Shown in pieces: positions 36,907 through 45,848 of a stretch of 55,000 nucleotides of DNA. Under the pieces are notes generated by a model. The model had not been told where the DNA came from. It was given only the letters and a program-made list of their open reading frames with translations, and made no database searches. Within the stretch, counting starts at the first letter, position 1. Every line of letters begins with the position of its first letter. Position numbers and translations under genes: made by a program. Source of the DNA: Fidelibacterota bacterium (GTDB taxonomy: Bacteria > Fidelibacterota > UBA8477 > JABMPR01). Where the stretch lies: contig JAIPJM010000015.1 in NCBI GenBank assembly GCA_021734255.1, forward strand, positions 1 through 55,000, read 5' to 3'.

Positions 36907-37655
36907 TCATTCATTCCTATGATGGACATCATCCGTCCGGTAATATTGTTATCCCTCCGGTGGGAAAAGAAGAGATCGTTATCTTTATAACTACAGTATT
37001 TTAGCACCTCGATCTGCGCTGGTGGGACCCCACACGCAATCGCCCTGTCATTCAAATACCGATTATTATCGAACTTGAATCTTCCCTGTTCCTGATCATG
37101 CAAATATTGGCATGGAAACTTATCAATAAATTCTGGACCAACTTCAAAATTATCCACCGTTAACCCGGGACCGATCACCAAATGGAGAGACTCAGGTGAG
37201 ACTGAATAGTCAGACTTCATCTTTTTGATCGTTTTTCCCAGAATATCCAACTCTGATCCCTGCCAGCCAGAGTGAACAGATGCAACCAGAGCTGAGTCGG
37301 ATGACCAGATCAAGACAGGTGCACAATCAGCAGTCAAAACGCCGAGCAGCACCTGTTTTTGGTCGGTAATGAGTGCATCACAGTTGGGGTAGACACCAGG
37401 GCTCTGGACCTTGTGAATGCCATCGCTACCTATCTGCCTGCCTTGAGCCACATCTGCCTCAGTTGCCTGAAAGTAGTCCAGAAAGCGTGCTCTATTCTTT
37501 TGAACGTTGGACTCTGAATCACCACGGGAGGTGGACATATTCAGACTCTGAAAGGGTTCAGGACTGACCCCGCCGATTCGCGTAGAAAATCCAAGTATAA
37601 TATTATCCGGTACTTCCAGAGACTCTGGTGAGAGAACTTTTATTCCGTTGTTGAT
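36903..37655 (-). CDS. pgeF: Peptidoglycan editing factor PgeF (YfiH/DUF152), probable ATC start
   Basis: PgeF is a multicopper-oxidase-fold protein that removes wrongly incorporated Ser from peptidoglycan stems and is related to purine nucleosidases. Core motifs are present: LTADCAPVLIW, SVHSGWQGSELDIL with the metal His, GPGLTVDNFEVG and FFSHRRDNNITGRMMS. The first ATG, at 37538, would lose the conserved N-terminus. Reading on upstream gives GFSTRIGGVSPEPFQSLN without a stop or any ATG, GTG or TTG. An ATC at 37655, six bases after GAGGTGAG, is the best start, giving 250 residues, normal for the family, and a 16-base overlap with the upstream gene. Confidence 0.85.
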   Translation of the reverse strand: MNNGIKVLSPESLEVPDNIILGFSTRIGGVSPEPFQSLNMSTSRGDSESNVQKNRARFLDYFQATEADVAQGRQIGSDGIHKVQSPGVYPNCDALITDQKQVLLGVLTADCAPVLIWSSDSALVASVHSGWQGSELDILGKTIKKMKSDYSVSPESLHLVIGPGLTVDNFEVGPEFIDKFPCQYLHDQEQGRFKFDNNRYLNDRAIACGVPPAQIEVLKYCSYKDNDLFFSHRRDNNITGRMMSIIGMNE

Positions 37656-39559
37656 GGTACACTCACCTCTATGCTGTCTACCGAAACACTGTCCATTGAG
37701 AAGAACCCAATATTATCAAAATATCCATCCATCTGAAAAGCAAAATCTGCGTAGTGCATCAGAAAAACCAGACTATTCTCGCGCTTCGTGTCCCCTCCCC
37801 ACTGGATCTGGTGAACCAGTCCTTCATAGGTTGGCGAATTCATGAGAATATCCCACATTATCGTTTCAGAGTTTCCTGAGAATCTTGCAGCGGTAAGCAG
37901 GAGGCCCATTACGTCATAACCCATGAGATCATACTGGGCAGGATTCCGCTTGAACAATTTTTCATATTCCAATGAATAATCTTCACCGATCTCTTCAAAT
38001 CCAAGCCGATCACCGGTGACGAGCGTAAGATTGGGCAAATATCGGGCGTTTTTCTTTAACGTTTTTGTATCCAGCCAATTCTCATCACCTAATACATGTG
38101 TTTCCAAATTGTTGTGAGCAAGCTGTGAAGCGATAAACGGGATACTCCCCCGATGAATAGGGAAAAACATCCCGTCAATATGGCTTAACTCTATCCGCAG
38201 GGAGTCAGACCGACTGGGTTCCTGCTTAATTAGAATGGGTCTTAACTGTTCTTCATAGATATTGATGGAGTCACCTTCGGAGATCAGGCCGGTCAGTAGT
38301 GAATCGAGTCTCAGCGAGTCTGCCTGCATTTTTTCGTACAGCTCTTCAAGCCCCAGTTCGCGTATTTGCCTGAAGTGGAAGGTTGAAAGATCTTTTGGTT
38401 GCCCCACATACCAGCCCTGGTACTGGATCAGTCCACCCAACTCATCGACGCGAGTGGAAAAGTTATCTGCCAGTTGCTGACCATATTCCGTCGAGGGGGC
38501 AATAATTGCAAAGGTTTGAAGCCCTAGCGTTTTCACGGCATATTCTGCTAAGGCCTGGGCTTTCCGCTCACGAGTGGCCCTGAACTGAAAGATCCCTTTG
38601 GAAAGGTCGGTCAAATTATCCTCTGTGGCAGCAGGCGCTAATATTGGAATTCGACGTCCCTCCAGAACAGCAGCGGTTCCCTTGATGTTTTCATTCGTCA
38701 GCGGCCCGATCTGGGCAATAATTCTGGGGTCCAACCGAATTTCCCTGGCGATATTGATACTCTCTGTCAGCTTACTTTCATTGTCAAAAGTATGCAGAAT
38801 GATCTGTTGATCTGTACTATCCATATGCTTCATGGCAGCATATCTAATTCCATCCAGGATCGGAGTTCCGATGGCAGAAAGCGGCCCTGACAGGGGTAAA
38901 ACCACTGCGATATGCACAGTATCAATTTCAGCTGTGTAGAATCTCTCGTAGAGCTTGATCGCCCGTTTGGTAAGATCTTCATCCTTAATGAAGGGTCTCA
39001 GGTTGAAAAGAATATTAATCGCGTCCGCCTGATTTCCTTCAGCTTCCATTCTTTCGGCAACCAAAAGGGCAAGGAATTGTCCGGTCCGATCTACTGAGCG
39101 GGTGGCCAGAGCTTCCAGATCCTGAGGGGTGCACGCTGATGCTACGATTGATTCAGTGAGTCTCAGCGCTTCTCGCCGCACCTTCCGATCGGCTGTTAGG
39201 GTCAATGCTGAGGCAAATGACCAGGCTGCCTCCCTGGCATCTCCGAGATCAAGGTATATCTCGCCGGTCAGAAACTCCAGATCATCTAAATAATCACTGG
39301 TAGGAAACTCCTGGGGGAAATCTCTTGCCAGCATCATTGCCCGCTGATTAAAGCCCAAACGATTATAGCACTTGATCCGCATGAAGGATGAAGCCGATCT
39401 TTGGGGATTTAGAGAAAGGTCCTGCTCTGCAAGCTCTGAGAATATTCGAAGCGCTTCCCAGTAAGCTCCACGATTATAGAGTGACACACCTTCTTTGAAA
39501 TCAGGCTGGGCACTCATAATGATTGCAGGAAGAAGTAAAATAAGGAAGAGCTGGCGCAT
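37640..39559 (-). CDS. Periplasmic TPR plus type-1 periplasmic-binding-fold protein
   Basis: The 639-residue product has a signal peptide (LILLLPAIIMSAQ) and about 200 residues of TPR-like helices. A LivK-like binding domain follows, with IAVVLPLSGPLSAIGTPILDGIRYA near 218-242, then IIAQIGPLTNENIKGTAAVLE and ILAPAATEDNLTD. Similar fusions include LpoA-like penicillin-binding-protein activators and orphan amino-acid receptors. No ABC transporter genes are nearby, so a structural or regulatory role at the envelope is as likely as transport. It lies just upstream of pgeF, which also acts on peptidoglycan, and three bases after glmS. Confidence 0.82.
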   Translation of the reverse strand: MRQLFLILLLPAIIMSAQPDFKEGVSLYNRGAYWEALRIFSELAEQDLSLNPQRSASSFMRIKCYNRLGFNQRAMMLARDFPQEFPTSDYLDDLEFLTGEIYLDLGDAREAAWSFASALTLTADRKVRREALRLTESIVASACTPQDLEALATRSVDRTGQFLALLVAERMEAEGNQADAINILFNLRPFIKDEDLTKRAIKLYERFYTAEIDTVHIAVVLPLSGPLSAIGTPILDGIRYAAMKHMDSTDQQIILHTFDNESKLTESINIAREIRLDPRIIAQIGPLTNENIKGTAAVLEGRRIPILAPAATEDNLTDLSKGIFQFRATRERKAQALAEYAVKTLGLQTFAIIAPSTEYGQQLADNFSTRVDELGGLIQYQGWYVGQPKDLSTFHFRQIRELGLEELYEKMQADSLRLDSLLTGLISEGDSINIYEEQLRPILIKQEPSRSDSLRIELSHIDGMFFPIHRGSIPFIASQLAHNNLETHVLGDENWLDTKTLKKNARYLPNLTLVTGDRLGFEEIGEDYSLEYEKLFKRNPAQYDLMGYDVMGLLLTAARFSGNSETIMWDILMNSPTYEGLVHQIQWGGDTKRENSLVFLMHYADFAFQMDGYFDNIGFFSMDSVSVDSIEVSVPSTTE

Positions 39560-39562
39560 CGC

Positions 39563-41389
39563 TTACTCCACAGTCACACTTTTTGCTAAATTTCTAGGCT
39601 GATCCACATCGCAGCCTCGCTCGACTGCAATGTAATAGGATAAGAGTTGGAGAGGAATGACATTCAGGATAGGAGCAGTAAATGTCAGTGCTGGAGGCAC
39701 ATAGAGCACATGATCCGCAATATCCTTGATCCGCTTATCTCCTTCGGTTGCCAGAGCGATCACGCTACCATTGCGTGCTTTAACCTCTTCAATATTACTG
39801 ATGATCTTGTCATAGGTTTTGTCTTGGGGAGCAATAGCGACAACCGGCATGGATTCGTCAATGAGAGCAATAGGTCCATGCTTCATTTCAGCTGCAGGAT
39901 ATCCTTCTGCATGAATATAGGATATCTCTTTTAATTTGAGAGCACCTTCTAGGGCGACTGGAAAATTCACTCCACGTCCCAGATATAGAAAATTGGTCGC
40001 TCCAGCATAAATTTTAGCAATTTCAGCGATCTTATCTGCCTGCTTTAGCACCCATTCCACATCTTCTGGCAATTTTTCCATTTGAGCGGCGATCCGAATG
40101 CCATCTGCCTCGCTCATGCCCATCATCCGGGCCAACTTTAATGTCAGCAGGGAGAGAACAGTGACCTGAGACGTAAATGCTTTGGTCGATGCAACACCGA
40201 TCTCGGGTCCGGCATGGATGTATACACCAGCTTCCGTTTCTCGGGCTATGGAGCTCCCCACTACATTGCAGATTCCCAACACAGTCGCGTCCTTCTGCTT
40301 TGCCTCCTGAATGGCAGCCAAAGTATCTGCTGTTTCCCCTGATTGGCTAATGGCAAAAACAACTGATTTTGCATCCACTAAAGGCTCACGGTACCTGAAC
40401 TCGCTGGCGTACTCAACTTCACTGGGTAATCGAGCAAATTGCTCAAACATCATCTCCCCTATCAAGGCAGCATGCCAGGAAGTACCGCAGGCAGTAAGAT
40501 AGCGCTGATCAGCATTCAATATGGTACCTATGACGTGATCAATACCGCCGAGGTGTACATTACCCTCAGATGATTGGAGGCGGCCGCGCATGGCATCGTA
40601 AATGGTCTGGGGCTGGCTGAAGATCTCCTTGAGCATAAAGTGCTCATAGCCGCTCTTCTCGATCTCTTCCAGGTCGAAAGTGACTTTATGGATCTCTTTA
40701 TCGATCTGAACATCATCGGGGGATAAGGTATTGATGCCATCCTTCGTGATCACCCCGATCTCCTGATTATCCAGGTAGATTACATCCTTCGAATGATTGA
40801 GCACAGCGGCAACATCTGAAGCAACAAAATATTCCTGCTCTCCCACAGCCATGATGAGAGGTGCACCATTCCGGCTACAAACAATTTTTTCCGGTTCGTC
40901 TGCATGCATCACCGCTATTCCATAGGCACCTACAACAAGAGCTAGCGCTTTACGAACTGCCTTCTCCAGATTGCCGTCGTACATTTGGCTGACCAAGGCT
41001 GCAATGATCTCAGTATCGGTTTCACTATTAAATATGTAGCCCTTATTTGTGAGGTCATCCTTCAACACTTTATAATTTTCGATGATCCCATTGTGAACAA
41101 CAGCTACCTTTCCATCCTGACTGAGATGTGGGTGCGCATTTTTCTGGGTAGGAGAACCATGAGTTGCCCAACGGGTGTGTCCGATAGCCAGATCAGCTGA
41201 GATCTGTTTCCCAGCAAGGGCGCTCTGAAGCTCGTTCACCTTGCCTGTAACTTTTTCTATCAGAATCTGGGCATCTTGGATAAGGGCAACCCCACAGGAG
41301 TCATAGCCGCGATACTCCAGTCTCTGCAACCCTTCCACTACGATGGGGATAGCATTATTTTTTCCTATGTAACCGACAATTCCACACAT
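39563..41389 (-). CDS. glmS: Glutamine-fructose-6-phosphate aminotransferase (isomerising)
   Basis: GlmS makes glucosamine 6-phosphate, the first step to UDP-GlcNAc for peptidoglycan and, through wecB, for the surface glycan. The 608-residue enzyme has the N-terminal nucleophile Cys2 in MCGIVGYIG with the Ntn-amidotransferase domain to about 220. Two SIS sugar-isomerase domains follow (CGTSWHAALIG, SQSGETADT, then FLYLGRGVNFPVALEGALKLKE). The C-terminus PRNLAKSVTVE is intact. No glmS ribozyme-like sequence can be made out in the 47-base gap upstream. Confidence 0.97.
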   Translation of the reverse strand: MCGIVGYIGKNNAIPIVVEGLQRLEYRGYDSCGVALIQDAQILIEKVTGKVNELQSALAGKQISADLAIGHTRWATHGSPTQKNAHPHLSQDGKVAVVHNGIIENYKVLKDDLTNKGYIFNSETDTEIIAALVSQMYDGNLEKAVRKALALVVGAYGIAVMHADEPEKIVCSRNGAPLIMAVGEQEYFVASDVAAVLNHSKDVIYLDNQEIGVITKDGINTLSPDDVQIDKEIHKVTFDLEEIEKSGYEHFMLKEIFSQPQTIYDAMRGRLQSSEGNVHLGGIDHVIGTILNADQRYLTACGTSWHAALIGEMMFEQFARLPSEVEYASEFRYREPLVDAKSVVFAISQSGETADTLAAIQEAKQKDATVLGICNVVGSSIARETEAGVYIHAGPEIGVASTKAFTSQVTVLSLLTLKLARMMGMSEADGIRIAAQMEKLPEDVEWVLKQADKIAEIAKIYAGATNFLYLGRGVNFPVALEGALKLKEISYIHAEGYPAAEMKHGPIALIDESMPVVAIAPQDKTYDKIISNIEEVKARNGSVIALATEGDKRIKDIADHVLYVPPALTFTAPILNVIPLQLLSYYIAVERGCDVDQPRNLAKSVTVE

Positions 41390-41436
41390 GTGTATACTCT
41401 AAATAGTTTTAGTATTCGCTGACTCAGGTTTGAATG

Positions 41437-42969
41437 TTATTCCCACTCAATAGTTCCAGGTGGTTTGGAAGTGATATCGTAGACAACACGATTAATTCCA
41501 TTTACTGTGTTAACGATCTTACTGGAAACATCAGCCAAGATCTCATACGGAATTCGAACCCAATCTGCGGTCATCCCATCAAGGCTGTGGACGGAACGAA
41601 TGGCTAACACATTTTCATAGGTGCGTTTATCTCCCATTACACCCACGGTTCGCAGGGGAAGGAGGACAGTAAAAGCCTGCCATATCTTATCATACCAACC
41701 GGTCTCATAAAGCGTCTCCACAAAAATTTTATCAGCTTCCCGTAAGACGTTCAAACGTTCCTCATTGATCTCACCAAGGCATCGTACTGCCAGACCGGGA
41801 CCAGGAAAGGGATGACGACCGATGATCTTAGCTGGAACATTTAGAACCTGGCCCACAGCACGGACTTCATCTTTGAACAATTCGTTAAAAGGCTCGATCA
41901 CCTTCAATGACATCTTTTCTGGCAAACCACCCACATTATGGTGTGATTTGATAGTTACCGCGTGCCCAGAAACAGCACCGCTTTCGATCACATCCGGATA
42001 CAGCGTCCCCTGTGCCAGGAAGTCAATTCCTTCATGGGCCAGGGCCACTTCCTCAAACGCTTCAACAAATACACGACCGATGATCTTGCGCTTCGCCTCC
42101 GGTTCAGTTACACCTGTCAGCTCATCCAGGAAGGCTCTGCTGTAATCGTGTTGGTAGATCTTAATGTGCGAGACTTCGAAGGAGGTCTTTACCTCCTCAG
42201 TTTCATTGGCCCGGAGCAGCCCATTATTAATGAATACCGGGATGCAATTATCGCCTATTGCCTCATGCATGAGGAATGCCAGCACTGAGGAGTCAACGCC
42301 ACCGCTCAAACCGAGCAGCACCTTTCGATCTCCTACCGTTTTACGGATTGTCGCGATAGCGTTCTCCACATAACTGGAAGAGGTCCAGTCACGTGTAAAT
42401 CCAGCTATTTTAAAGAGAAAGTTACTAATGATCGTTTCACCTTTGATGGTATGATTCACCTCTGGGTGAAATTGGACGCCATATACTGGTTTAGCACGAT
42501 GCGCAATGCCAGCGATCAGACCATTCCTGGATTGGGCAATGATCTCAAAATTCTCATTCACAGTGGAAACATGATCTCCGTGGCTCATCCATACCTGCGT
42601 GTTAGGCTCCACATCGGCAAATAGAGCACTTTCTGCAGGAAAGTCGATACCCATGGGACCATACTCACGCGTTTTTCCAGGTTCAACGCGTCCACCGAAA
42701 TGACGGGCAGCCAGCTGAAGACCGTAGCAGACACCCAGGATGGGTATGTCCAGGTCAAAAATTGCGGGATCAATCTGTGGCGCCCCTGCTTCAAAGGTAC
42801 TATTAGGGCCACCCGACAGAATAATTGCCTGTGCTCCTGATGCTTTGATCATATCGGCCGTCATCTCTGAACGCTCTATCCTACAATACACCTGCTGTTC
42901 ACGGACTCTACGAGCAATGAGCTGTGTATACTGGGAACCAAAATCTAAAATGAGTAATACTTCGTGCAT
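41437..42969 (-). CDS. guaA: GMP synthase (glutamine-hydrolysing)
   Basis: GuaA converts XMP to GMP. The product of about 510 residues has a class I glutamine amidotransferase domain (LILDFGSQYTQ at the start, nucleophile Cys in GVCYGLQLAA, GVQFHPEV) and the ATP-pyrophosphatase domain with the P-loop LSGGVDSSV, followed by the dimerisation domain ending TIEWE. The frame opens to 42996 inside surE, but the ATG at 42969, giving MHEVLLILDF, is the expected start, eight bases after the surE stop. The length is standard. Confidence 0.97.
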   Translation of the reverse strand: MHEVLLILDFGSQYTQLIARRVREQQVYCRIERSEMTADMIKASGAQAIILSGGPNSTFEAGAPQIDPAIFDLDIPILGVCYGLQLAARHFGGRVEPGKTREYGPMGIDFPAESALFADVEPNTQVWMSHGDHVSTVNENFEIIAQSRNGLIAGIAHRAKPVYGVQFHPEVNHTIKGETIISNFLFKIAGFTRDWTSSSYVENAIATIRKTVGDRKVLLGLSGGVDSSVLAFLMHEAIGDNCIPVFINNGLLRANETEEVKTSFEVSHIKIYQHDYSRAFLDELTGVTEPEAKRKIIGRVFVEAFEEVALAHEGIDFLAQGTLYPDVIESGAVSGHAVTIKSHHNVGGLPEKMSLKVIEPFNELFKDEVRAVGQVLNVPAKIIGRHPFPGPGLAVRCLGEINEERLNVLREADKIFVETLYETGWYDKIWQAFTVLLPLRTVGVMGDKRTYENVLAIRSVHSLDGMTADWVRIPYEILADVSSKIVNTVNGINRVVYDITSKPPGTIEWE

Positions 42970-42977
42970 GTTTTCCC

Positions 42978-43745
42978 CTAAACGGTCAAATTCCATTGGC
43001 TCAGATTATTCCGGAATTCCTGGTTTGTAAGATTATAGTGAAGTGGTGTGATGGAAACATACCCCATTCGAACAGCATTCTCATCCCAATCCAAATCATC
43101 ATTTGAGTATGCCCGCTTTCCAGATAGCCAATAATAGACTCGTTTTCTGGGATCCTCCCGCCTTTCCAGGGTCTCTTCATACATCCCCTTCCCCTGCTGA
43201 GTAATCATGTAACCTTTGATGGAATCGTAATCCCCTGAGGGAATATTCACATTCAATAAGGTACCAGCTGGCAGACCCTCCTGTAAAACCTTGCGGACTA
43301 TATTTCTAGCAACTTTGGCTGCCACTGAAAAATCTTTCTGGGTGAATGAATTCAAGGATATTGCCATGGCTGGAATATTTAGAATAGTGCCTTCATAAGC
43401 TGCGGATACAGTACCAGAATAAATAATATCCACCCCAACATTTGCACCCTGATTAATCCCTGATATGACCATGTCTGGTCTGGGTATGAGTCCGCCATTG
43501 ATCGCCAGCTTCACACAGTCTGCAGGTGTACCACCAATACCCCAGCCAAAGTGCGTCCCGTTTCGGAATATCTCTGTAACTTTGAGGGGGTCTGAAATGG
43601 TTATGGCGTGTCCCATGGCACTCATTTCTGAGATGGGAGCAACTACATACAGCTCTGCTTCATCGGCCAGCGCCTCAGCAAGCGTGATTATTCCCTGAGC
43701 GTTTATACCATCATCATTGGTCAGAAGGATCTTAGGCTTGGACAT
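42978..43745 (-). CDS. surE: 5'/3'-nucleotidase SurE
   Basis: SurE dephosphorylates nucleoside monophosphates and short polyphosphates and supports stationary-phase survival. The 255-residue protein has the metal site ILLTNDDGINAQGI (5-18) and the signature ISGINQGANVGVDIIYSGTVSAA, with Asn and Asp ligands. It starts 14 bases inside accD and ends just ahead of guaA. All metal-binding residues are visible. Confidence 0.95.
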   Translation of the reverse strand: MSKPKILLTNDDGINAQGIITLAEALADEAELYVVAPISEMSAMGHAITISDPLKVTEIFRNGTHFGWGIGGTPADCVKLAINGGLIPRPDMVISGINQGANVGVDIIYSGTVSAAYEGTILNIPAMAISLNSFTQKDFSVAAKVARNIVRKVLQEGLPAGTLLNVNIPSGDYDSIKGYMITQQGKGMYEETLERREDPRKRVYYWLSGKRAYSNDDLDWDENAVRMGYVSITPLHYNLTNQEFRNNLSQWNLTV

Positions 43746-44583
43746 AGATAATATCTAGGATCTCCGCGATCTGGTCTTTGAGTTTATCGCGTGACACTAC
43801 CATGTCCAGGAATCCCTTGTCGAGAAGGAATTCAGCTCTTTGAAAACCTTCAGGAAGATCCTCCCCGATGGTCTGCTTGATGACCCTGGCCCCGGCGAAG
43901 CCAATAAGGGCTCCTGGTTCAGCAATATTTACATCACCGAGCATGGCAAAGCTGGCGGTCACCCCTCCTGTTGTTGGGTCTGTCATCACTGAAATGTAAG
44001 GGACCTTTACTTCAGCAAGTTTACTGAGTTTCATTGATGTCTTTGCCATCTGCATCAATGAATAGGCACCTTCCATCATCCTGGCGCCTCCAGAAGCTGA
44101 AATGATTATGAGGGGATGCTTCTTCTCCCTGGCTAGATCAGCAGCGCTTGCCAGGAGGGCTCCAACTGCAGAACCCATACTTCCACCAATAAAGGAGAAA
44201 TCCATGACGGCCAGAATAACAGGTTTGTTATTCAGCTTACCCTCGACGACCCGAACGGCATCGTTCATCCCTGTTTTTTCCTGGGCAGCTAAAAGCTGAT
44301 CGCTGTATTTCCGCTGAGCTTTGAACTTCAGGGGGTCCTTAGGTTTGATATTCTTGAAATGATCTTGTCGACCTTCCTCATCAAGAAGGATGTCAACATA
44401 GTTGTTGGCGGGAATACGGAAATGATGCCCACACTTATAGCATACATTGTTGCTTTGAATCAACTCAGCTTTATAGAGGATCTGGCGGCAACTGGGGCAT
44501 TTGACCCAGAGTCCTTCTTTGATCTCTTTTTTCTCAGAACTTGCAGTCCGGATATTTTTTTCTGTTCGCCTGAACCAGCTCAT
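43732..44583 (-). CDS. accD: Acetyl-CoA carboxylase carboxyltransferase subunit beta
   Basis: AccD is half of the carboxyltransferase that moves CO2 from biotin to acetyl-CoA, making malonyl-CoA for fatty-acid synthesis. The 283-residue protein has the N-terminal zinc ribbon (Cys29, Cys32, Cys48, Cys51) and the crotonase-like core with FIGGSMGSAVGAL, ISASGGARMMEGAYSLMQMAKT and DPTTGGVTASFA. AccA is not in the window, so the partner is encoded elsewhere. Confidence 0.96.
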   Translation of the reverse strand: MSWFRRTEKNIRTASSEKKEIKEGLWVKCPSCRQILYKAELIQSNNVCYKCGHHFRIPANNYVDILLDEEGRQDHFKNIKPKDPLKFKAQRKYSDQLLAAQEKTGMNDAVRVVEGKLNNKPVILAVMDFSFIGGSMGSAVGALLASAADLAREKKHPLIIISASGGARMMEGAYSLMQMAKTSMKLSKLAEVKVPYISVMTDPTTGGVTASFAMLGDVNIAEPGALIGFAGARVIKQTIGEDLPEGFQRAEFLLDKGFLDMVVSRDKLKDQIAEILDIIYVQA

Positions 44584-44721
44584 GTATGTCCTTCACTAAT
44601 GACTTAATTCCCCACTGACAACAATTTGTTCGTCGGCAGGGTAGAATTGATCGATCTCTACTGATCAATGGACTGGAAAATAACAATTATCCGCAGTGAA
44701 TCAGTAATAAACAATCATAGA
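44584..44721. other. Intergenic region between tsaB and accD
   Basis: About 140 bases with no gene. It contains an inverted repeat, ATTGATC (44646-44652) and GATCAAT (44663-44669), with a ten-base spacer. No T tract follows on either strand, so it is more operator-like than terminator-like. The accD promoter may be here, but I found no clear -35/-10 pair. Confidence 0.35.
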
Positions 44722-45402
44722 CTAGAACTTAGGAGGAACCCACTTTTTGGCCTCGTATTTCGCATTATAGAAAGGTTCCAACTCATCCAGATCGGGGACT
44801 TTTTGTGATTTAATAGCAGCAGCATAAAGGGCCACATTGATAGCATCAGCCTCAACCTCATAAAAATTCTCACGGATCTGTACCCCTGCTGTTGAAGCCA
44901 ACCAATCTTTGAAGCCCCGCTCTGCTCGACCAAAGTAAAAGTCTACACCTGACTCAAACAACGTTTCCCAGGAGGAATAATGGAACTGCTGGGTGGCAGG
45001 AGTGATCTCAGGAGAAAAGGTATAATCGGCAAAATGGACATAGTCTCGATGTGAAAATATGACAGCCCGCCCCACACCAGCCTGCTTTTTCCAGAGGCCA
45101 TAGGCAAGGGCATCGGTAGTCTTTACTGGGATGAGGGGCACGTTCATTGTCAGCGCCAGTGCTTTCATCGTCGCCAGCCCAATTCTCAGACCGTTGAAAC
45201 TACCAGGTCCAATAGCAATCACCAGTTGGTCAAGTTCAGCTGCCTGCCGTTTCACTTCCACAAGAGCTTCATGGAGAAAAATGGATAATTTTTCAATATG
45301 GATCTGTGGACCTGCGATCTGCTTGGTGTAGAGCACTTCCCCATTATTTACCAGGGCGACAGAACATATATCTGAAGAGGTATCACATGCTAACAGCATC
45401 AT
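44722..45402 (-). CDS. tsaB: tRNA threonylcarbamoyladenosine biosynthesis protein TsaB
   Basis: TsaB is the non-catalytic partner of TsaD in adding t6A at position 37 of ANN-decoding tRNAs. The 226-residue protein has the ASKHA-fold start LLACDTSSDICSVAL and the family segment IAIGPGSFNGLRIGLATMKALAL (near 67-89). It lacks the metal-binding histidines of TsaD, as TsaB proteins do. It overlaps tsaE by ATGA. Neither tsaD nor tsaC is present here. Confidence 0.94.
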   Translation of the reverse strand: MMLLACDTSSDICSVALVNNGEVLYTKQIAGPQIHIEKLSIFLHEALVEVKRQAAELDQLVIAIGPGSFNGLRIGLATMKALALTMNVPLIPVKTTDALAYGLWKKQAGVGRAVIFSHRDYVHFADYTFSPEITPATQQFHYSSWETLFESGVDFYFGRAERGFKDWLASTAGVQIRENFYEVEADAINVALYAAAIKSQKVPDLDELEPFYNAKYEAKKWVPPKF

Positions 45403-45848
45403 AGATCCAACTCCCGAGGGGCATTGATAATGATCTCTCTAGCATCATCATGTTCGCCTGAACGGCGAAAATTCAGGCCAAATGCATCTTCCGGGATGGC
45501 CTCTGCGACGATATCGGCCCATTCGATAATAACGATTGCTCCAGATTCAAAATAGTCCCAGATTCCCATGGCGATCAACTCCTGGCCATTGTGCAAGCGG
45601 TAGGCATCAATATGGATGACATCCTGAGTTTTTCCGTGATATTCATTAATATATGTGAATGTTGGACTTAGCGTGTATTCCTCAACATCATAATGCGCCG
45701 TAACTCCCTGTGTAAATGTCGTTTTACCGCTGGCAAGATCACCACTCATCGCCAGGATGTCCCCTGGCTTCAATTGCTTCGCAAGTTGGGCAGCAAGTTG
45801 CTGAGTCTCCTCTGCGTTGGCTGTGGTTTTATGATAACGAAACATCAT
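45399..45848 (-). CDS. tsaE: tRNA threonylcarbamoyladenosine biosynthesis ATPase TsaE
   Basis: TsaE is the small P-loop ATPase that cycles the TsaBD complex. The product of about 149 residues has the Walker A motif GDLASGKTTF, then SPTFTYINEY and HIDAYRL, and EWADIVAEAIPED near the end. The frame opens to 45887, but the ATG pair at 45848/45845 overlaps the porX stop (ATGATG/TGA) and gives the usual MFRYHKTTANAEET start. Translation is probably coupled to porX on one side and tsaB on the other. Confidence 0.95.
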   Translation of the reverse strand: MMFRYHKTTANAEETQQLAAQLAKQLKPGDILAMSGDLASGKTTFTQGVTAHYDVEEYTLSPTFTYINEYHGKTQDVIHIDAYRLHNGQELIAMGIWDYFESGAIVIIEWADIVAEAIPEDAFGLNFRRSGEHDDAREIIINAPRELDL

